NCBI GenBank assembly: GCA_932294295.1
Contig: OW028584.1
Span: 21,173,638 to 21,237,637, forward strand
Direction: 5' to 3'
DNA: 64,000 bases
Source: Alitta virens
Lineage: Eukaryota; Annelida; Polychaeta; Phyllodocida; Nereididae
Shown here in pieces: positions 34,761 through 47,800 of the stretch. The first letter of the stretch is position 1. Each line of letters begins with the position of its first letter. The position numbers and the translations under genes are program-made. The notes beneath the pieces are model-generated. The model was not told the origin of the DNA, made no database searches, and was given only the letters and a program-made list of their open reading frames with translations.

Positions 34761-37700
34761 ATGTGGTTCCAAATAGCTACCACTCTCCTAGTAGTGACAT
34801 CCTGTATCAGGGCATCCCTAACCCCACAGGAAGCTGCACAGTTCACATCGGATGGTGGGTGTACTACTGATGATCCATCATACGTCACTGCATCCACATC
34901 GGCAAGTGTGAGCAATGATGTCACTACCATACGCACCAACCATGTGCCAAACCATGAATGGGATATGGTAAGTTGAATACAATAGTAAAGTGATTGCACA
35001 AATGAATTATACAATATTTAAAGGTAATGTAATCATTCATTATCTTAATTCAGAAGTTGGAAAAAAATATATTTCTCTAGCTAGTAGCTACAGTGTTCCC
35101 ACACCCAGGAAATGTACCCCAGGCAAATCTCGCAAAGTTGAGGTATTATCATAATTTATTCATGTGGCTCACGTGGTCAGAGCTGTCAAACTAACAAAAA
35201 CAATTAGATAGGCTTGTCCGCCCTTAACAGTGTATGATATCCACTCATATGGAGTGGTAAAACAGTTTACCTTGTTCAGAATCAGTTTTCATAGCTTCAA
35301 TTAATGTATAAACACAACTTCATGGTAGTTGTATCCACTGCAATGGATTTTTACCATTTTGAGTTGAAGGAGTGACCTCATTGGCCAAGGGTAGTGGTCA
35401 GGCCATGTCACAGCGGGTTCAACTAATTTAAATATAACGTTTGGGTCACTGCTGATTGGTCAGCTTGGAGCCCAATCTCGACTTATTTACTGGAGCCTTT
35501 GCTGGCATGTGTTCCCATGGCATGAATCAAACAATTTATGTGATAAACCCAGTCAACATGGACCAGCAACTTCCTGGGGTACTGGAGGTTTAATGTGAGA
35601 TCACCTGGGTTGGTGAATTTTTTAGGGCTGCTGAGTCAGCTCAGTTGGTAGCGTGTTTGCCACTAGTGCTGGTGATTAGGTACCATACTCGAAGGCTCGA
35701 AGGCTCCCAGTTTCAAACCTGGTGGAGTTGAGATATCTTTTAACTGAAACTAATTCAGCAGTTGGAGAAATATATATTTCTCTATCTTCTCTCTTTGGTT
35801 CCTGAGCCAAGGCTGCTACAAAAAATGTCAGACTACTATTACAGAACCTGTCGTTATTTAGCAAATATCTGGTTTGTGCATTTGACTTGGTCATAACCAC
35901 TTACATGTCACATAATTACTTCTATGTGTTCATTATATATGAGATTGGTTCATTTAATCCCCAGGTGAACCCAAATACTCCCAATGCAGGTTCTACACAG
36001 ACATATACCTTCAATGCCCCAACGAATCAGCCAGATAGCAACATCCAGTGCCTGCCTCAAGGCCCAATTGGAATTGCCAAAAATGGGGTGTACATCTTCA
36101 ACCCCACCACAGCAACAGGAGGTAGGTCTGCATGCAAATAATGCAGCACCATTCAGTTTCACAGTTTCTAAAAGCTAGATACTTCTTTTTTTATGATAAT
36201 ATGTTATGCAGTCAATCTGTGTTAAATTGAATTGTGGCCGTTTAAAATAGGTGGTCATTTTGGGATAAAACAAAGGAAATTCAGTTGTAGGGAATTGAAT
36301 TTAGTAACCATTTGCACAGGTGGTTGTTAGGGCAGGTTTGACCATATGTACAGACACAAAATAACAATATGCTCGAATACAATACAGAGAACAAACCACT
36401 TTTGGGATAAACATAACAACCAATATATGTAATGAAAAATTGCCATCAGGATAAGAAAACGTGTATCAGGATAGCAAAAAGTGAACAGTGTGAGGATAAT
36501 TATGGCACTGCAATATTTATGCTAATATTATTTACTTTAGGGAATGCTAAAGATGATGAAGTGATGGACAGCAACGGAGGTCACACTGCACCTTTCGGTG
36601 AATATCATTACCACTACCTGCCAGACAATGGAGTGGTATATGACTCAAGTAATCCTAATTCCCAGTTCATTGGTATAGCCTTTGATGGAAATCCCATATA
36701 TTCGTAAGTTTAAAATCTTAATTTGATATCACTGTTATTTCAATTAGGTTAGTTACCACAAATATTATTGAAGTGACTCTGGAAAGGCAAGATCTGCAAT
36801 GTCATTCATCACAGAGCCAGCTTTTGAAAATGTAAGACATTTTTGCAATCTGTACAATAAGAAAATACATAAACTACAAATTTGTTGTAGTGTCAACATA
36901 GTGTATGAGCTATAATGTATGAGAACCAGTTTGTGGTCCATGTGAAACATGTGAAGAAAAATTTCTCTATTGGCATACCTCAATCAAATTAACCAAAAGC
37001 ATTGGTAGTTTATCAATGGTGTCAAAATGTGCTTGTCTCAGTTAGGTTGTATTCAGAATGATGTAAATATCTTTCCCTCAACAGCATAAGTCACAAGTTA
37101 CCCAAATCTACATTAGTAAACTAAGCTTGTACTAAACATGTTTTTTACTTATATATATTTACATGTTCTTGCAGGATAGGAAATGGCATAAGCGTGTCAA
37201 ATCTTGATATCTGCCATGGATTGACTGTTAATGGCAGATACAGATACATCGCTTCCCCTGATCACTTCCCATACTTTCTTGGATGCTACCGAGGAACACC
37301 TCAGGCTACGAGAGGACCAAACCAGCAATCAACTAGTTGCACAGGTCAGTTGTCTTTGCGACAATGGTTAATTTGTTCTCATCTTGGTTAAAAGTAGACT
37401 GATCTTTATTGTGGAGATAATCCGATTGCATAAATGAACAACAAACTTTAGGCAAACTTCATGTAATTATTTACAGGTATGACCAACAACAAAGCTTGCA
37501 CTTGTGGCTTTGGGGTAATTCAGTTCAACAAGAAAAGAGCCTTGCTTGACCTTCTGGAGGAAATCCTCAGTGAGAAGAAAAGGGCAAATTCAAAACCATC
37601 TGTTATTTCAAAGAGACAAAATGGAATTTGTGGTGCACCTACCTCTTCGAGTGGGAATTCTGGATTTGGAGGGGGGAATGGAGGTAGTTATGGAGGATCT

Positions 37701-38405
37701 GGGCAAGGAGGTAATAATGGAGGATTTGGGCAAGGAGGTAATAATGGAGGATCTGGGCAAGGAGGTAATAGTGGAGGATTTGGGCAAGGAGGTAATAATG
37801 GAGGATCTGGGCAAGGAGGTAATAGTGGAGGATTTGGGCAAGGAGGTAATAATGGAGGATTTGGGCAAGGAGGTAATAATGGAGGATTTGGGCAAGGAGG
37901 TAATAATGGAGGATTTGGGCAAGGAGGTAATAATGGAGGATTTGGGCAAGGAGGTAATAATGGAGGATTTGGGCAAGGAGGTAATAATGGAGGATTTGGG
38001 CAAGGAGGTAATAATGGAGGATTTGGGCAAGGAGGTAATAATGGAGGATTTGGGCAAGGTGGTAATAATGGAGGATTTGGGCAAGGAGGTAATAATGGAG
38101 GATTTGGGCAAGGAGGTAATAACGGAGGATTTGGGCAAGGAGGTAATAACGGAGGATTTGGGCAAGGAGGTAATAATGGAGGATTTGGGCAAGGAGGTAA
38201 TAATGGAGGATTTGGGCAAGGAGATAATAACGGAGGATTTGGGCAAGGAGGTAATAATGGAGGATTTGGGCAAGGAGGTAATAATGGAGGATTTGGGCAA
38301 GGAGGTAATAATGGAGGATTTGGGCAAGGAGGTATGAGGCCAAGACCACCCCCTGGCAGGCCAGGTGGAGGGCAAGGAAGAGGACGTGGGCGAGGAGGTT
38401 GGTGA
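34761..38405 (+). CDS. YHYH-A: secreted YHYH-domain protein with Gly-rich repeat tail
   Basis: Coding exons are 34761-34967, 35965-36121, 36541-36703, 37175-37344 and 37477-38405 (exons 2-6; exon 1 is non-coding). All have GT-AG borders and the phases agree; the CDS is 1,626 bases, 541 residues. Residues 1-19 are a signal peptide (M-W-F-Q, hydrophobic core, cleavage near I-R-A/S). Residues about 65-232 are a YHYH domain (Pfam PF14240 type): N-G-G-H..P-F-G-E-YHYH-Y-L-P (YHYH at 143-146), F-D-G-N-P-I-Y, C-H-G, Y-R-Y, F-P-Y-F-L-G-C-Y-R-G-T-P. After a Cys pair and a Leu-rich helix ending in basic residues comes S-K-R-Q (278-279 Lys-Arg) and then about 24 copies of G-G-N-N-G-G-F-G-Q and an R-G-R-G end. 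The start is the ATG that gives the signal peptide, as in YHYH-B. A role in an extracellular material is inferred only. Confidence 0.87.
35626..35745 (+). repeat. tRNA-derived SINE (family S3) in intron 2 of YHYH-A
   Basis: GAGTCAGCTCAGTTGGTAGC provides a clear A box and AGTTTCAAACCTGG a B box about 50 bases later. A body with GGAGAAATATATATTTCTCT follows; a related AT-rich end is at 35050-35085. The spacing and an insertion (GAAGGCTCGAAGGCTC) between the boxes exclude a working tRNA. Confidence 0.65.
37690..38334 (+). repeat. 27-bp coding minisatellite in exon 6 of YHYH-A
   Basis: About 24 head-to-tail units of GGAGGTAATAATGGAGGATT plus TGGGCAA encode the 9-residue repeat. Variation is limited to a few bases (AGT for AAT, TCT for TTT, AAC for AAT, one GAT for GGT). 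The first units alternate Ser/Phe variants and the middle units are nearly identical, showing recent homogenisation. Long frames that read through on other frames and on the minus strand are consequences of the 27-bp period. Confidence 0.95.
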
Positions 38406-40315
38406 GGGGAAGGATTTTGAAGTAGCTTAGGTCATACACACACTATAACATCTTTGGTACCACCAAGTACTATAAAAAAAGTTTTTATTTTAAAGAATAC
38501 ATATAATGCATGAATAATTTGCTAAACCTTATAAAATATTTTTTGCTTGTTTGAATTGATGTTTCTAAAATATAGACAAAGTCTGTTTTCAATAATGTAG
38601 CATTTTGTTTGTGTTCTTCTTTACTCAATGTTGACATGAAAAAAAAACTAAAGAACGGCCACTGTCAATCATGTGATGAAAAATTAGAAAAAAAAAAAAT
38701 GTTTGCGAAGAAACCTTGAGCAACAAATAGACCCATTCAGGGGTACTGCCCAAAGGCAATTAATTTTCCAGCTCCATGACATTATCACAGATCCAGAGTG
38801 TTTTCCTGGTTTTTTCTACATCAAGACATGATCAGCCATAAGGATTAATTTAATAACTCCTCGTACACGTGGCTCTTCATTTCCTTGCTGAATATGGCAC
38901 CTCAGAATAGAAACCAATCTTTCCCTTTGTGTAATTATTATTATTTTGCAAAAACAAAAAGAATCGGAAACTGAACGGCAAGTGGGCAGTGTGCTTGGTA
39001 TACGAGTGCAGTCTGGTCAGGGTTGGTAAAAATCATGAATTAAAAAAAAACAACAGAAATCACATTTTTTATATTTTAATTAGATTTTTTTGAATGATGC
39101 AATTAGAGCTCAAGTACTGTCTAGCATGAGCAAAGTTGAACCATTTTTCCAGCATTCCTGCTTAACCTTACTGAACTGTGCTCTAAAAATGAACAGTACT
39201 TTGAATTTTTAACAATTTGAGGTTTTGAAACTAAAAAAAAATCACTTTGTATTCACATAAATAATGTTTTGAGTCATAAAAAATCTAGTTTTCAACTGAA
39301 TAAACTAGCCTTTCCATCTTATATTAGTGTAGTTCAGGCAGTGTCCATCGATGTGATACTGCAAGTCACGGCGAATATACCAAGGACAAAGGATAACAAT
39401 TCCTGAGCAGCCTCAGAACTACCAGGTTCAGTTGTTTCTGACAGAAGAGATACAGGAAGATTCAGGCTTCATTCAGCCAGTATGCATGCCCAGGGAAATT
39501 TGAAGCACAGGGTTTGCAATGTAATGTTTGATCAAATTTAAATAAAGGCATTAACGTCTGTAACTACAGTAGCCATTTGGATCGGGTTTTTACCCCCATG
39601 ATACTACTCTTTCCAACATCTGATTCATCTGAAAAGAATGTAAAAAAAGATTCCTATGTTTCAGGTACTGGTTTAACCTTGAGACCATTGAACAAGATAA
39701 TTATCCACGTTTTTTAAAGCGTTTTTAACAACCTTCAAGGAGGTTTAAGAACACTAGAGGGCACTCACTGCTCGACGATTCTGCCCTCTGGTGATAGCCA
39801 TGGTTGAGTTGTTCATGTTTTTGTCATTTAATCTCTCTCTCCCTTTCAAAACATGACCAACTGCTTTAAAGAGATTTAGACATTATTATCAATGGAGGGC
39901 AGGGTCGGTGCAGTCAAGCATTTAAACTCTTTTGATATGTTTTTTTTTTAATCCCACGAACATCATAGGCGTTATCATTACATTTTTTTCTACTTCATTC
40001 CCTTAAGTTACATGATAAATTAGTTTCAAGTAAGGAAACAAATGGGTGGAGTAAACATTCCCAGGGAAACATCCATGTGTAATGTTTGGTCCATGATGAT
40101 GCAAGGGTGGGTCATGTCCATTAACTGGGACTGGGTTATTCAAAGGTTCCCCAGCCATTGAAAGAACTGGCCTCAAGGTGGATTTTTGCATGCATTTTTA
40201 CCAATGCAACCATTGACAGACAAGCTATTATAGTTTTTATAAATTAGAAAAAAAAGTAGATCTGGTGGCTTGTCTATTATAAGAGCATTAAAGACAGGAA
40301 AATGATGAAATCAAG
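38406..40315. other. 3' region of YHYH-A and intergenic sequence
   Basis: No canonical AATAAA lies close to the stop; the first good one is at 39299-39304, so the 3' UTR may be about 0.9 kb. The rest shows no exon, only A/T runs. No strong repeat was recognised. Confidence 0.4.
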
Positions 40316-40935
40316 AGACTTTTCCTCACAGACAATTGGAATCTCAACAATCTTATGATTTTGAGACCAAAAATAGAAATAACTTCAACAAAATAAAATA
40401 TACTGCAGTATAGCCGATAAAACCACACTTGGTGCAAATTAACATATCCTAATGGTTAGGTGGTCTTGTTAGTTAAATAAAATGACAGGAATACAGTGAG
40501 GAGATCTCAAAATGGGTTGCAGTGTAGCAAATTAAACCGTTGGTGTTGCAAGTTTATATTTCAAAAGTGCTAAATGTTTCTTTATCTGTGTGTAACGTCT
40601 CTTTTAAGGTATTTTTTATCGAATATTTCCTCACACACAGTTGGAATCATTAAAATTATTTACATACGAGACTAAGGCAATAAAACAAATTAAATACATC
40701 AGTAGGCCTATAACTTCGCCATTAAGACCAACATTGGTGCAAACCGAACTGGCCTTAATGGTTAGATGATTTTGATACTGATACGACAAGAAATAGTTTG
40801 GGTGCATAAAGTTAATGATCTTGAGGTGGTGCCAAAGAGGAGTTCTGTTATACATTTATAAAGGAAAACCTGGTAAACATATATTGTTGATGGTGCAAGT
40901 TTATTTCAAAAGTATTCAATGCTTATTTTATGTGA
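40316..40935 (+). repeat. Diverged tandem repeat upstream of YHYH-B (about 310 bp x 2)
   Basis: Unit 1 (40316-40620) and unit 2 (40621-40935) share in order TTTCCTCACA-ACA-TTGGAATC, TTGGTGCAAA, CTTAATGGTTAG or CCTAATGGTTAG, GAT/GTTGATGG or GGTGTTGCAAGTTTAT, TTTCAAAAGT and TGTGTG/TGTGAGC. Each holds CATTAAGACCAACATTGG-like words related to the pogo-like repeats at 21690 and 52850. The repeats end about 90 bases before the promoter block. Confidence 0.6.
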
Positions 40936-41022
40936 GCATGATATTATAAACACCTCCCTTGACTAGCTGGCCGTTGAATTCTGAGGGGGCAGCATTCACC
41001 TTTTTTTACTATTTTGGCAAGA

Positions 41023-41112
41023 GTGCACTTACTGGGACGTACAGTAGCCATATAAGGAAGGTTGCTCAAGACAACAACAACACACACGAATCAGACTGTG
41101 GTGCATAACCAG
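41023..41112 (+). promoter_or_regulatory. Promoter and non-coding exon 1 of YHYH-B
   Basis: The block GTGCACTTACTGGGACGT (41023) is followed by a TATA box (CATATAAGG, 41049-41057). Exon 1, from about 41080, ends GCATAACCAG at 41112 before the donor GTGAGT. Intron 1 ends at the acceptor TTGACCAG (41885), 9 bases before the ATG. Block, TATA box, non-coding exon and donor have the same order in YHYH-A, though the block lies 26 bases nearer to the TATA box here. Confidence 0.7.
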
Positions 41113-41894
41113 GTGAGTTTTCTAACTCATAGCCTCCAGCTAATGAGTCCCACCACTCTTACACTTCTTAGAGCTTTATTTTGATGGTGTTCCATAACTT
41201 TCTAATATTAACGCACTGGTCAGCAGCTTTTTGTTTTTGGCAATACAGCTCTCTCTTATCATATCTTTCATATAAGGCTGATGAAAAACTCATTATAGTC
41301 CAAAAGGGCTACAACGCTTGATCATTATGGGCTAAGTCAAAATGTGAAAAGTTCTGTGTAGTATTTATAAAATGTGAATGAAAATGATTTAGCTGCTGTG
41401 AATAACATACTATATAACTTTGCACTGTATAATGAACATTTTCTAAGTACCTTTCTGAGTAAGCTGTAAGACTTCGCAATTTGATGGTGTCCCAGATATT
41501 TGAGATGAAATGCTTTTGACACATATTTTAGCTGTTTAGGGTAACTAACGGTGATATGCATGCTCAAAAATGCTGTTTGACACCACTGGTGAGTCCTAAG
41601 TCTCACACCTCTCAGTTTAAATTCTGGTAATTATATTTATTCTGCCTATGGTATACAGCTGCTATCTTAGATCAGATTAAAATGCCCAGAATTATTTGTT
41701 TTTGTTAGGGAGGAGGAGGAGGGGGGAGGGGCGTCAGCCATGCTAGACAAATAAAGTCAAATTATTTAAAAAAAAAAAAGGTTTTACCTTTTAATGTTTA
41801 CACGATTACCTTATCTTTTTACTATTTATCTATCCATATTATTCTTTTATGATTTTTCAATCTTTGATCTTTACTCCTTGACCAGGGTCCAACC

Positions 41895-44800
41895 ATGTGG
41901 TTTCAAATAGCCACCACCCTCCTGATGGCGACATCTTGTATTGAGGCGTCCCTAACTCCACAGGAAGCTGCACAATTCACATCGGATGGTGGGTGTACTA
42001 CTGATGATTCATCATATGTCACTGCATCCACATCGGCAAGTGTGAGCAATGGTGTCACTACTATAGTCACCAACCATGTGCCAAACCATGTTTGGGATAG
42101 GGTAAGTTGAATCCTTGAGTCGAACGATCGAAGAACTATGCAAACACCCACAGGTTCTCTGATGATTTAAAGAGAACTGTTAGTATAATTATGTCTGCAT
42201 GAATGAAGTATTTACTGTATGACAATTGCTGGGCAAACATTTGTCAAATTAAATAGTAAGTGATGGAAAGATAGCATCGATTTGACAAAAGATGAGATAG
42301 AAGAGATTTTTTATAGTTTTGATATACCTCATAACATGTTCCAATGCTATGTTTAAGCTTACATTTTGTAATTGCATTTTGTATAACACAATCCAGAGTT
42401 CTATTATGCCAGGACATACTATAATTTAAAAAAAAGCATCTGATCACATTGTAACCATTTTGGAAAATTGTATGTGTTCATTACAAATAGAACCTAATAA
42501 ATTTTATTGTTGCCTTTATTACTTCCAGGTGAACCCAAATACTCCCAATGCAGGTTCTACAAAGACATATACCTTCAATGCCCCAATGAATCAGCCAGAT
42601 AGCAACGTCCAGTGCCTGCCTCAAGGACCAATTGGAATTGCCAAAAATGGGGTGTTTATCTTCAACCCCACCACTGCAGCAGGAGGTAAGGATTTCATGT
42701 GTTATGCCAACAGAACTGACATCATGTTAAAATTTGGATGTTTTACCTTAGATTTGTGACCTATTTCTTCTAAATTTACAAGTATTAGCTCTGTAAGAAA
42801 AATGAGCTGCATGTCACAGAATTTTACATCAGGCCAATTTCAAAATAGTCATTCTAAAGATATATAACAGTATAGATCAAAGTTATGTAGTAGTTATAAA
42901 GTTGATGATGCTTTTCTTACCAAAATAGAGATATAAATTAGGTGTTAACATCAATCAGTTATAATCATAATAAATAATTATTCGTACTTTGCTCATCTTT
43001 TTACCTTAAATATCAATTACTCTAACATTAATATCATTCTCGTTGTATATACTTGAGATAGTCTAAGTTCGTTTTTATATAATGTCACATTTAATGAATA
43101 ATACGTTCATTAGACAAATCTATCAATAGTCTAGACATATATCAAATTCCTCTAGTTTAATTGTATGTATGGGTATCTATTCGTAATTTTACACGCCATG
43201 AGATATGAGATATTCATGATTTTTTGTGTCCCACACTAACATAAACCTATATATATATATATATATATAGCTTTGCTGTGACATGGTAATAGACAAGTTT
43301 TGAATTTTATTGTACTACTGATAGACCTACTATTACATAAAGACTGCTAGATAGCACTATGGCTTAATTCAGTTTGCTGAGGGTTTGCTGCATCGTAGGC
43401 AGTGCTATGTTTATTTCTTGCAAGAGTTCACTCTAATGTATTAAATGCAGTCTAAAGTAGTCGTATAATATAGACTGTAGAGTTTATCTATTATTGACTA
43501 GAATTAGATTTATTTGCGACCTTAATTTTACTTGACTATGAACAGATTTGGAGTTGATTGATTAATTGATTGATAAAATATATTTATTCAGGGTAACAAT
43601 TCAGATAAAAATGTTGTTTTACAATTGGCCCTAATAACAATAAAATCAAATATGATATAAATATCACATTTAAAATGAACATCAATCAAAAATTTGTAAA
43701 AACATAATGCTTCAAGTGCAGCTTCAAAGTGAAAAGTGACATGATTTCTTTAAAATTATTTGGCATATTGTTCCGTAAACGACAAGCTTGATACATAAAA
43801 GAATTCCTAAAAACATATTTTCTGGGGAACGGAATATATACATTATCAAAAATAAAATATAAAACATGTATATCTCTCAGAGACCTCATTTGACAAATAA
43901 TTTGACTTAAATAGTCAGTGGCCAGCCTATGAATTCATTTGAACATTAAAATAAGATTAAAATACACAACACGTTGATATAAATTCATAATTTAAAATCT
44001 TAAGAATCTCTAAAGCTCTGTGATTAATATAATCAAAATTATTGGCTAAAATCCGAGCAGCAAAATTCTGAAGGCTCTGCACTTCATGTATATTATTCAA
44101 AGTTGTATTGCCCCAAACAGTGTTTGTGACATATGTATCTTTTCTGATATGAAAAGTGTCAATAAAAGCTATATATCGTGATGGCATAATCAATTGTTGG
44201 AGTTCCACTGTGCATGAATTTGCTTAAAGGGTTTAATATAACTTGACTTTCTGATTTTGCGAAGAGATCTACTGTTTGTCTGATCCTTGATTCATAGTTA
44301 AGTGCCAACATTCAATATTTTACTAAAAAATGGCCATAAAATACCACAGATTTGAGCCTGGCTGTAATTCTGTACGAGTTGATGCACAAATTTGTCATAT
44401 CACTTATGACCTTGGCTGTCTGCAACTAATTTGTTTTATTTGTAATATGCAGAAACATAGTGAGGATAATTATGGCAATACAACATTTATGCTAATATTA
44501 TTTACTTTCAGGGAATGCTAAAGATGATGAAGTGATGGACAGAAACGGAGGTCACACTGCACCTTTCGGTGAATATCATTACCACTACCTGCCAGACAAT
44601 GGAGTGGTATACGACTCAAGTAATCCTGATTCCCAGTTCGTTGGTATAGCCTATGATGGAAATCCCATATATTCGTGAGTATTACTTACATTTCATTTTG
44701 CTATTTTTTTTTAAACTGATGCAGTTTCCATGTCTTCATTTACAAAAAATATGATATTGAATTACTGAGTTATATGAAGAAAGGAACAATGATTTTTCAA

Positions 44801-47800
44801 CGATTTTGAGTGTGAAAATAACTTATATGTGATATATATGAAAAGACCATAGAAATCTCAAACTTAATTTCACTGTAAAAAATAATACAATTTAACTGTT
44901 TTGCTCGAAATGTTGAGATATTTCAAGAATAGAAGATTAATTTTTCTTTCTTATAAAATTTGTTTATTCATAATACATGTGACCAAAAATGTTTGGTACA
45001 CCCTGTTGAAGTATTTAGGATGACACTGATTTTTGAGACAAAAAAAAAGATCTTTATGAACAAGTTGGTTTTTATAACTATCCTATCCTCAGAGTCATCT
45101 TAATTTAATTTGATTGTGCCAAAACTAGATGTATTCTTATATCTTCTTGCAGGATAGGAAATGGCATAAGCATTTCAAATCTGGACATATGCCATGGATT
45201 GACTGTTAATGGCAGATACAGATACATCGCTTCCCCTGATCACTTCCCATACTTTCTTGGATGCTACCGAGGAACACCTCAGGTTATGAAAGTACCAAAC
45301 CAGCAATCAACTAGCTGCTCAGGTCAGTTGTCTATGAAGAAAACATCGCTTGTACTATTTACAATCTTTAATTTATTTGTTTTCTTTGGTCAGAACCTAA
45401 ATAAGGGAGACATATTTGAAACAGAGGTAAATGATATGCTATCATAAAAAATGTATGCAATAAAATTTTCACAGATATGACCAACAGCAAAGCTTGCACT
45501 TGCCAATATGGAGTAATTAAATTCAACAAGAAGAGGGCCTTGCTTGACCTTCTGGAGGAAATCCTCAGTGAGAAGAAAAGGACAAATCCAAAGTTGTCAT
45601 GGAAGACAAAGAGACAAAATGGAATTTGTGGTGCACCCGCTTCATCCAATGGAAATGGTGGATTTGGACCTGGAGGTGGTAGCAGTAGTGGTAGTGGTTT
45701 GCCACCACCTTTTGGTGGTAGTGGAGGTAGTGGAGGTAGTGGAGGTAGTGGAGGTAGTGGAGGTAGTGGTTTTCTGCCACCTTTTGGGGATGGTGGCAGT
45801 GGTTTTATTCCACCACCATTTGCAGGAGGGCAAGATGGCAGTGGGTTTAATCCACCACTGTTCGGAGGAGGAGGGCAAGATGGGACTGGTTTTAATCTAC
45901 CACCATTTGGAGGGCAAGGTGGTGGTTTTAATCGACAACCATTTGGAGGGCAACATTATGGTGGTTTTAATCTAAAACCATCTGGAGGGCAACCTTATGG
46001 TAGTTTTGGTCTACCTACATATGGAGGAAGGCAAGGTGGGTGGAATTTTGGAGGATGGAAGCGTGGAGTATCAGGTGGTGGGGGAAGAGCTCACTTTCAG
46101 GGAGACATGAAAAGATCTATATTAAACCAGCAGATGACCAGAAAGTCCTTATCAAAACGTCAGCTTTTAGGTGGTTCAGGTAATCTGTTAGATGGCACTT
46201 TGAGTGCTTTTTGTCTTGGTGGCGGTGGCCAAGATAATCAATTTTTAGGATTCCTAAACCGTTTAGGACTATGTGGTGGACAAAATAGTAATCCGTTATC
46301 CACAATCATGAACCTCGCCAACAGTGGTGGGAACAACTTGGATTTATCAACAATAATGAATCTTGCCAACCTTGGCCAAAATATCCCCCCAATTGGAGGC
46401 CAGAATACTAACCCATTGGGTGGAATTGTCAGTGGTGTGAATAATCCATTAAGTGGGGGCTTTCCATTCAAGAGATCATCTAATGAGGATCTTGCAAGAT
46501 CATCAAAACGTCAAACTGGTGGATATCCATCCGAAGTATCATCCAATGAAGAAAAAACAAGATTATCAAAACGTCAGAATTTTGGTGGAATTTTAGGTAC
46601 TAATGGTAATATTCCTCCACTAAGTGGACAGAATCCACTAACTGGATTTTTAGGTGGTTCAGATAATCCGTTAGGCAGCATATTGAGTGCTTTTTGTCTT
46701 AGCCTAACTTTGGGTGGCGGTGGCCAAGATAATCAATTATTAGGAATCCTAAACCTTTTAGGACTATGTGGTGGACAAAATAGTAATCCGTTATCCACAA
46801 TCATGGACCTCGCCAACAGTGGTGGGAACAACTTGGATTTATCAACAATAATGAATCTTGCCAACCTTGGCCAAAATATCCCCCCAATTGGTGGCCAGAA
46901 TACTAACCCATTGGGTGGAATTGTCAGTGGTGTGAATAATCCATTAAGTGGGGGCTTTCCATTCAAGAGATCATCTAATGAGGATCTTGCAAGATCATCA
47001 AAACGTCAAACTGGTGGATATCCATCCGAAGTATCATCCAATGAAGGAAAAACAAGATTATCAAAACGTCAGAATTTTGGTGGAATTTTAGGTACTAATG
47101 GTAATATTCCTCCACTGAGTGGACAGAATCCACTAACTGGATTTTTAGGTGGTTCAGATAATCCGTTAGGCAGCATATTGAGTGCTTTTTGTCTTAGCCA
47201 AACTTTGGGTGGCGGTGGCCAAGATAATCAATTATTAGGAATCCTAAACCTTTTAGGACTATGTGGTGGACAAAATAGTAATCCGTTATCCACAATCATG
47301 AACCTCGCCAACAGTGGTGGGAACAACTTGGATTTATCAACAATAATGAATCTTGCCAACCTTGGCCAAAATATCCCCCCAATTGGTGGCCAGAATACTA
47401 ACCCATTGGGTGGAATTGTCAGTGGTGTGAATAATCCATTTAGTGGGGGCTTTCCATTCAAGAGATCATCTAATGAGGATCTTGCAAGATCATCAAAACG
47501 TCAAACTGGTGGATATCCATCCGAAGTATCATCCAATGAAGAAAAAACAAGATTATCAAAACGTCAGAATTTTGGTGGAATTTTAGGTACTAATGGTAAT
47601 ATTCCTCCACTAAGTGGACAGAATCCATTTACTGGAATTTTAGGTGGTTCAGATAATCCGTTAGGCAGCATGTTGAGTGCTTTTTGTCTTAGCCAAACTT
47701 TTGGTGGCGGTGGCCAAGATAATCAATTATTAGGAATCCTAAACCTTTTAGGACTATGTGGTGGACAAAATAGTAATCTGTTATCCACAATCATGAACCT

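Noticed and set aside
37690..38334. CRISPR-like array of regular repeats
   Set aside because: The repeats are contiguous coding units without unique spacers, in a eukaryotic exon; the same applies to 49022-49890 and 18688-18870.
37546..38439. Long open frames through the YHYH-A repeat in other frames and on the minus strand (250-266 codons)
   Set aside because: They exist only because the 27-bp unit has no stop in those frames; only the Gly/Asn frame continues the spliced YHYH protein.
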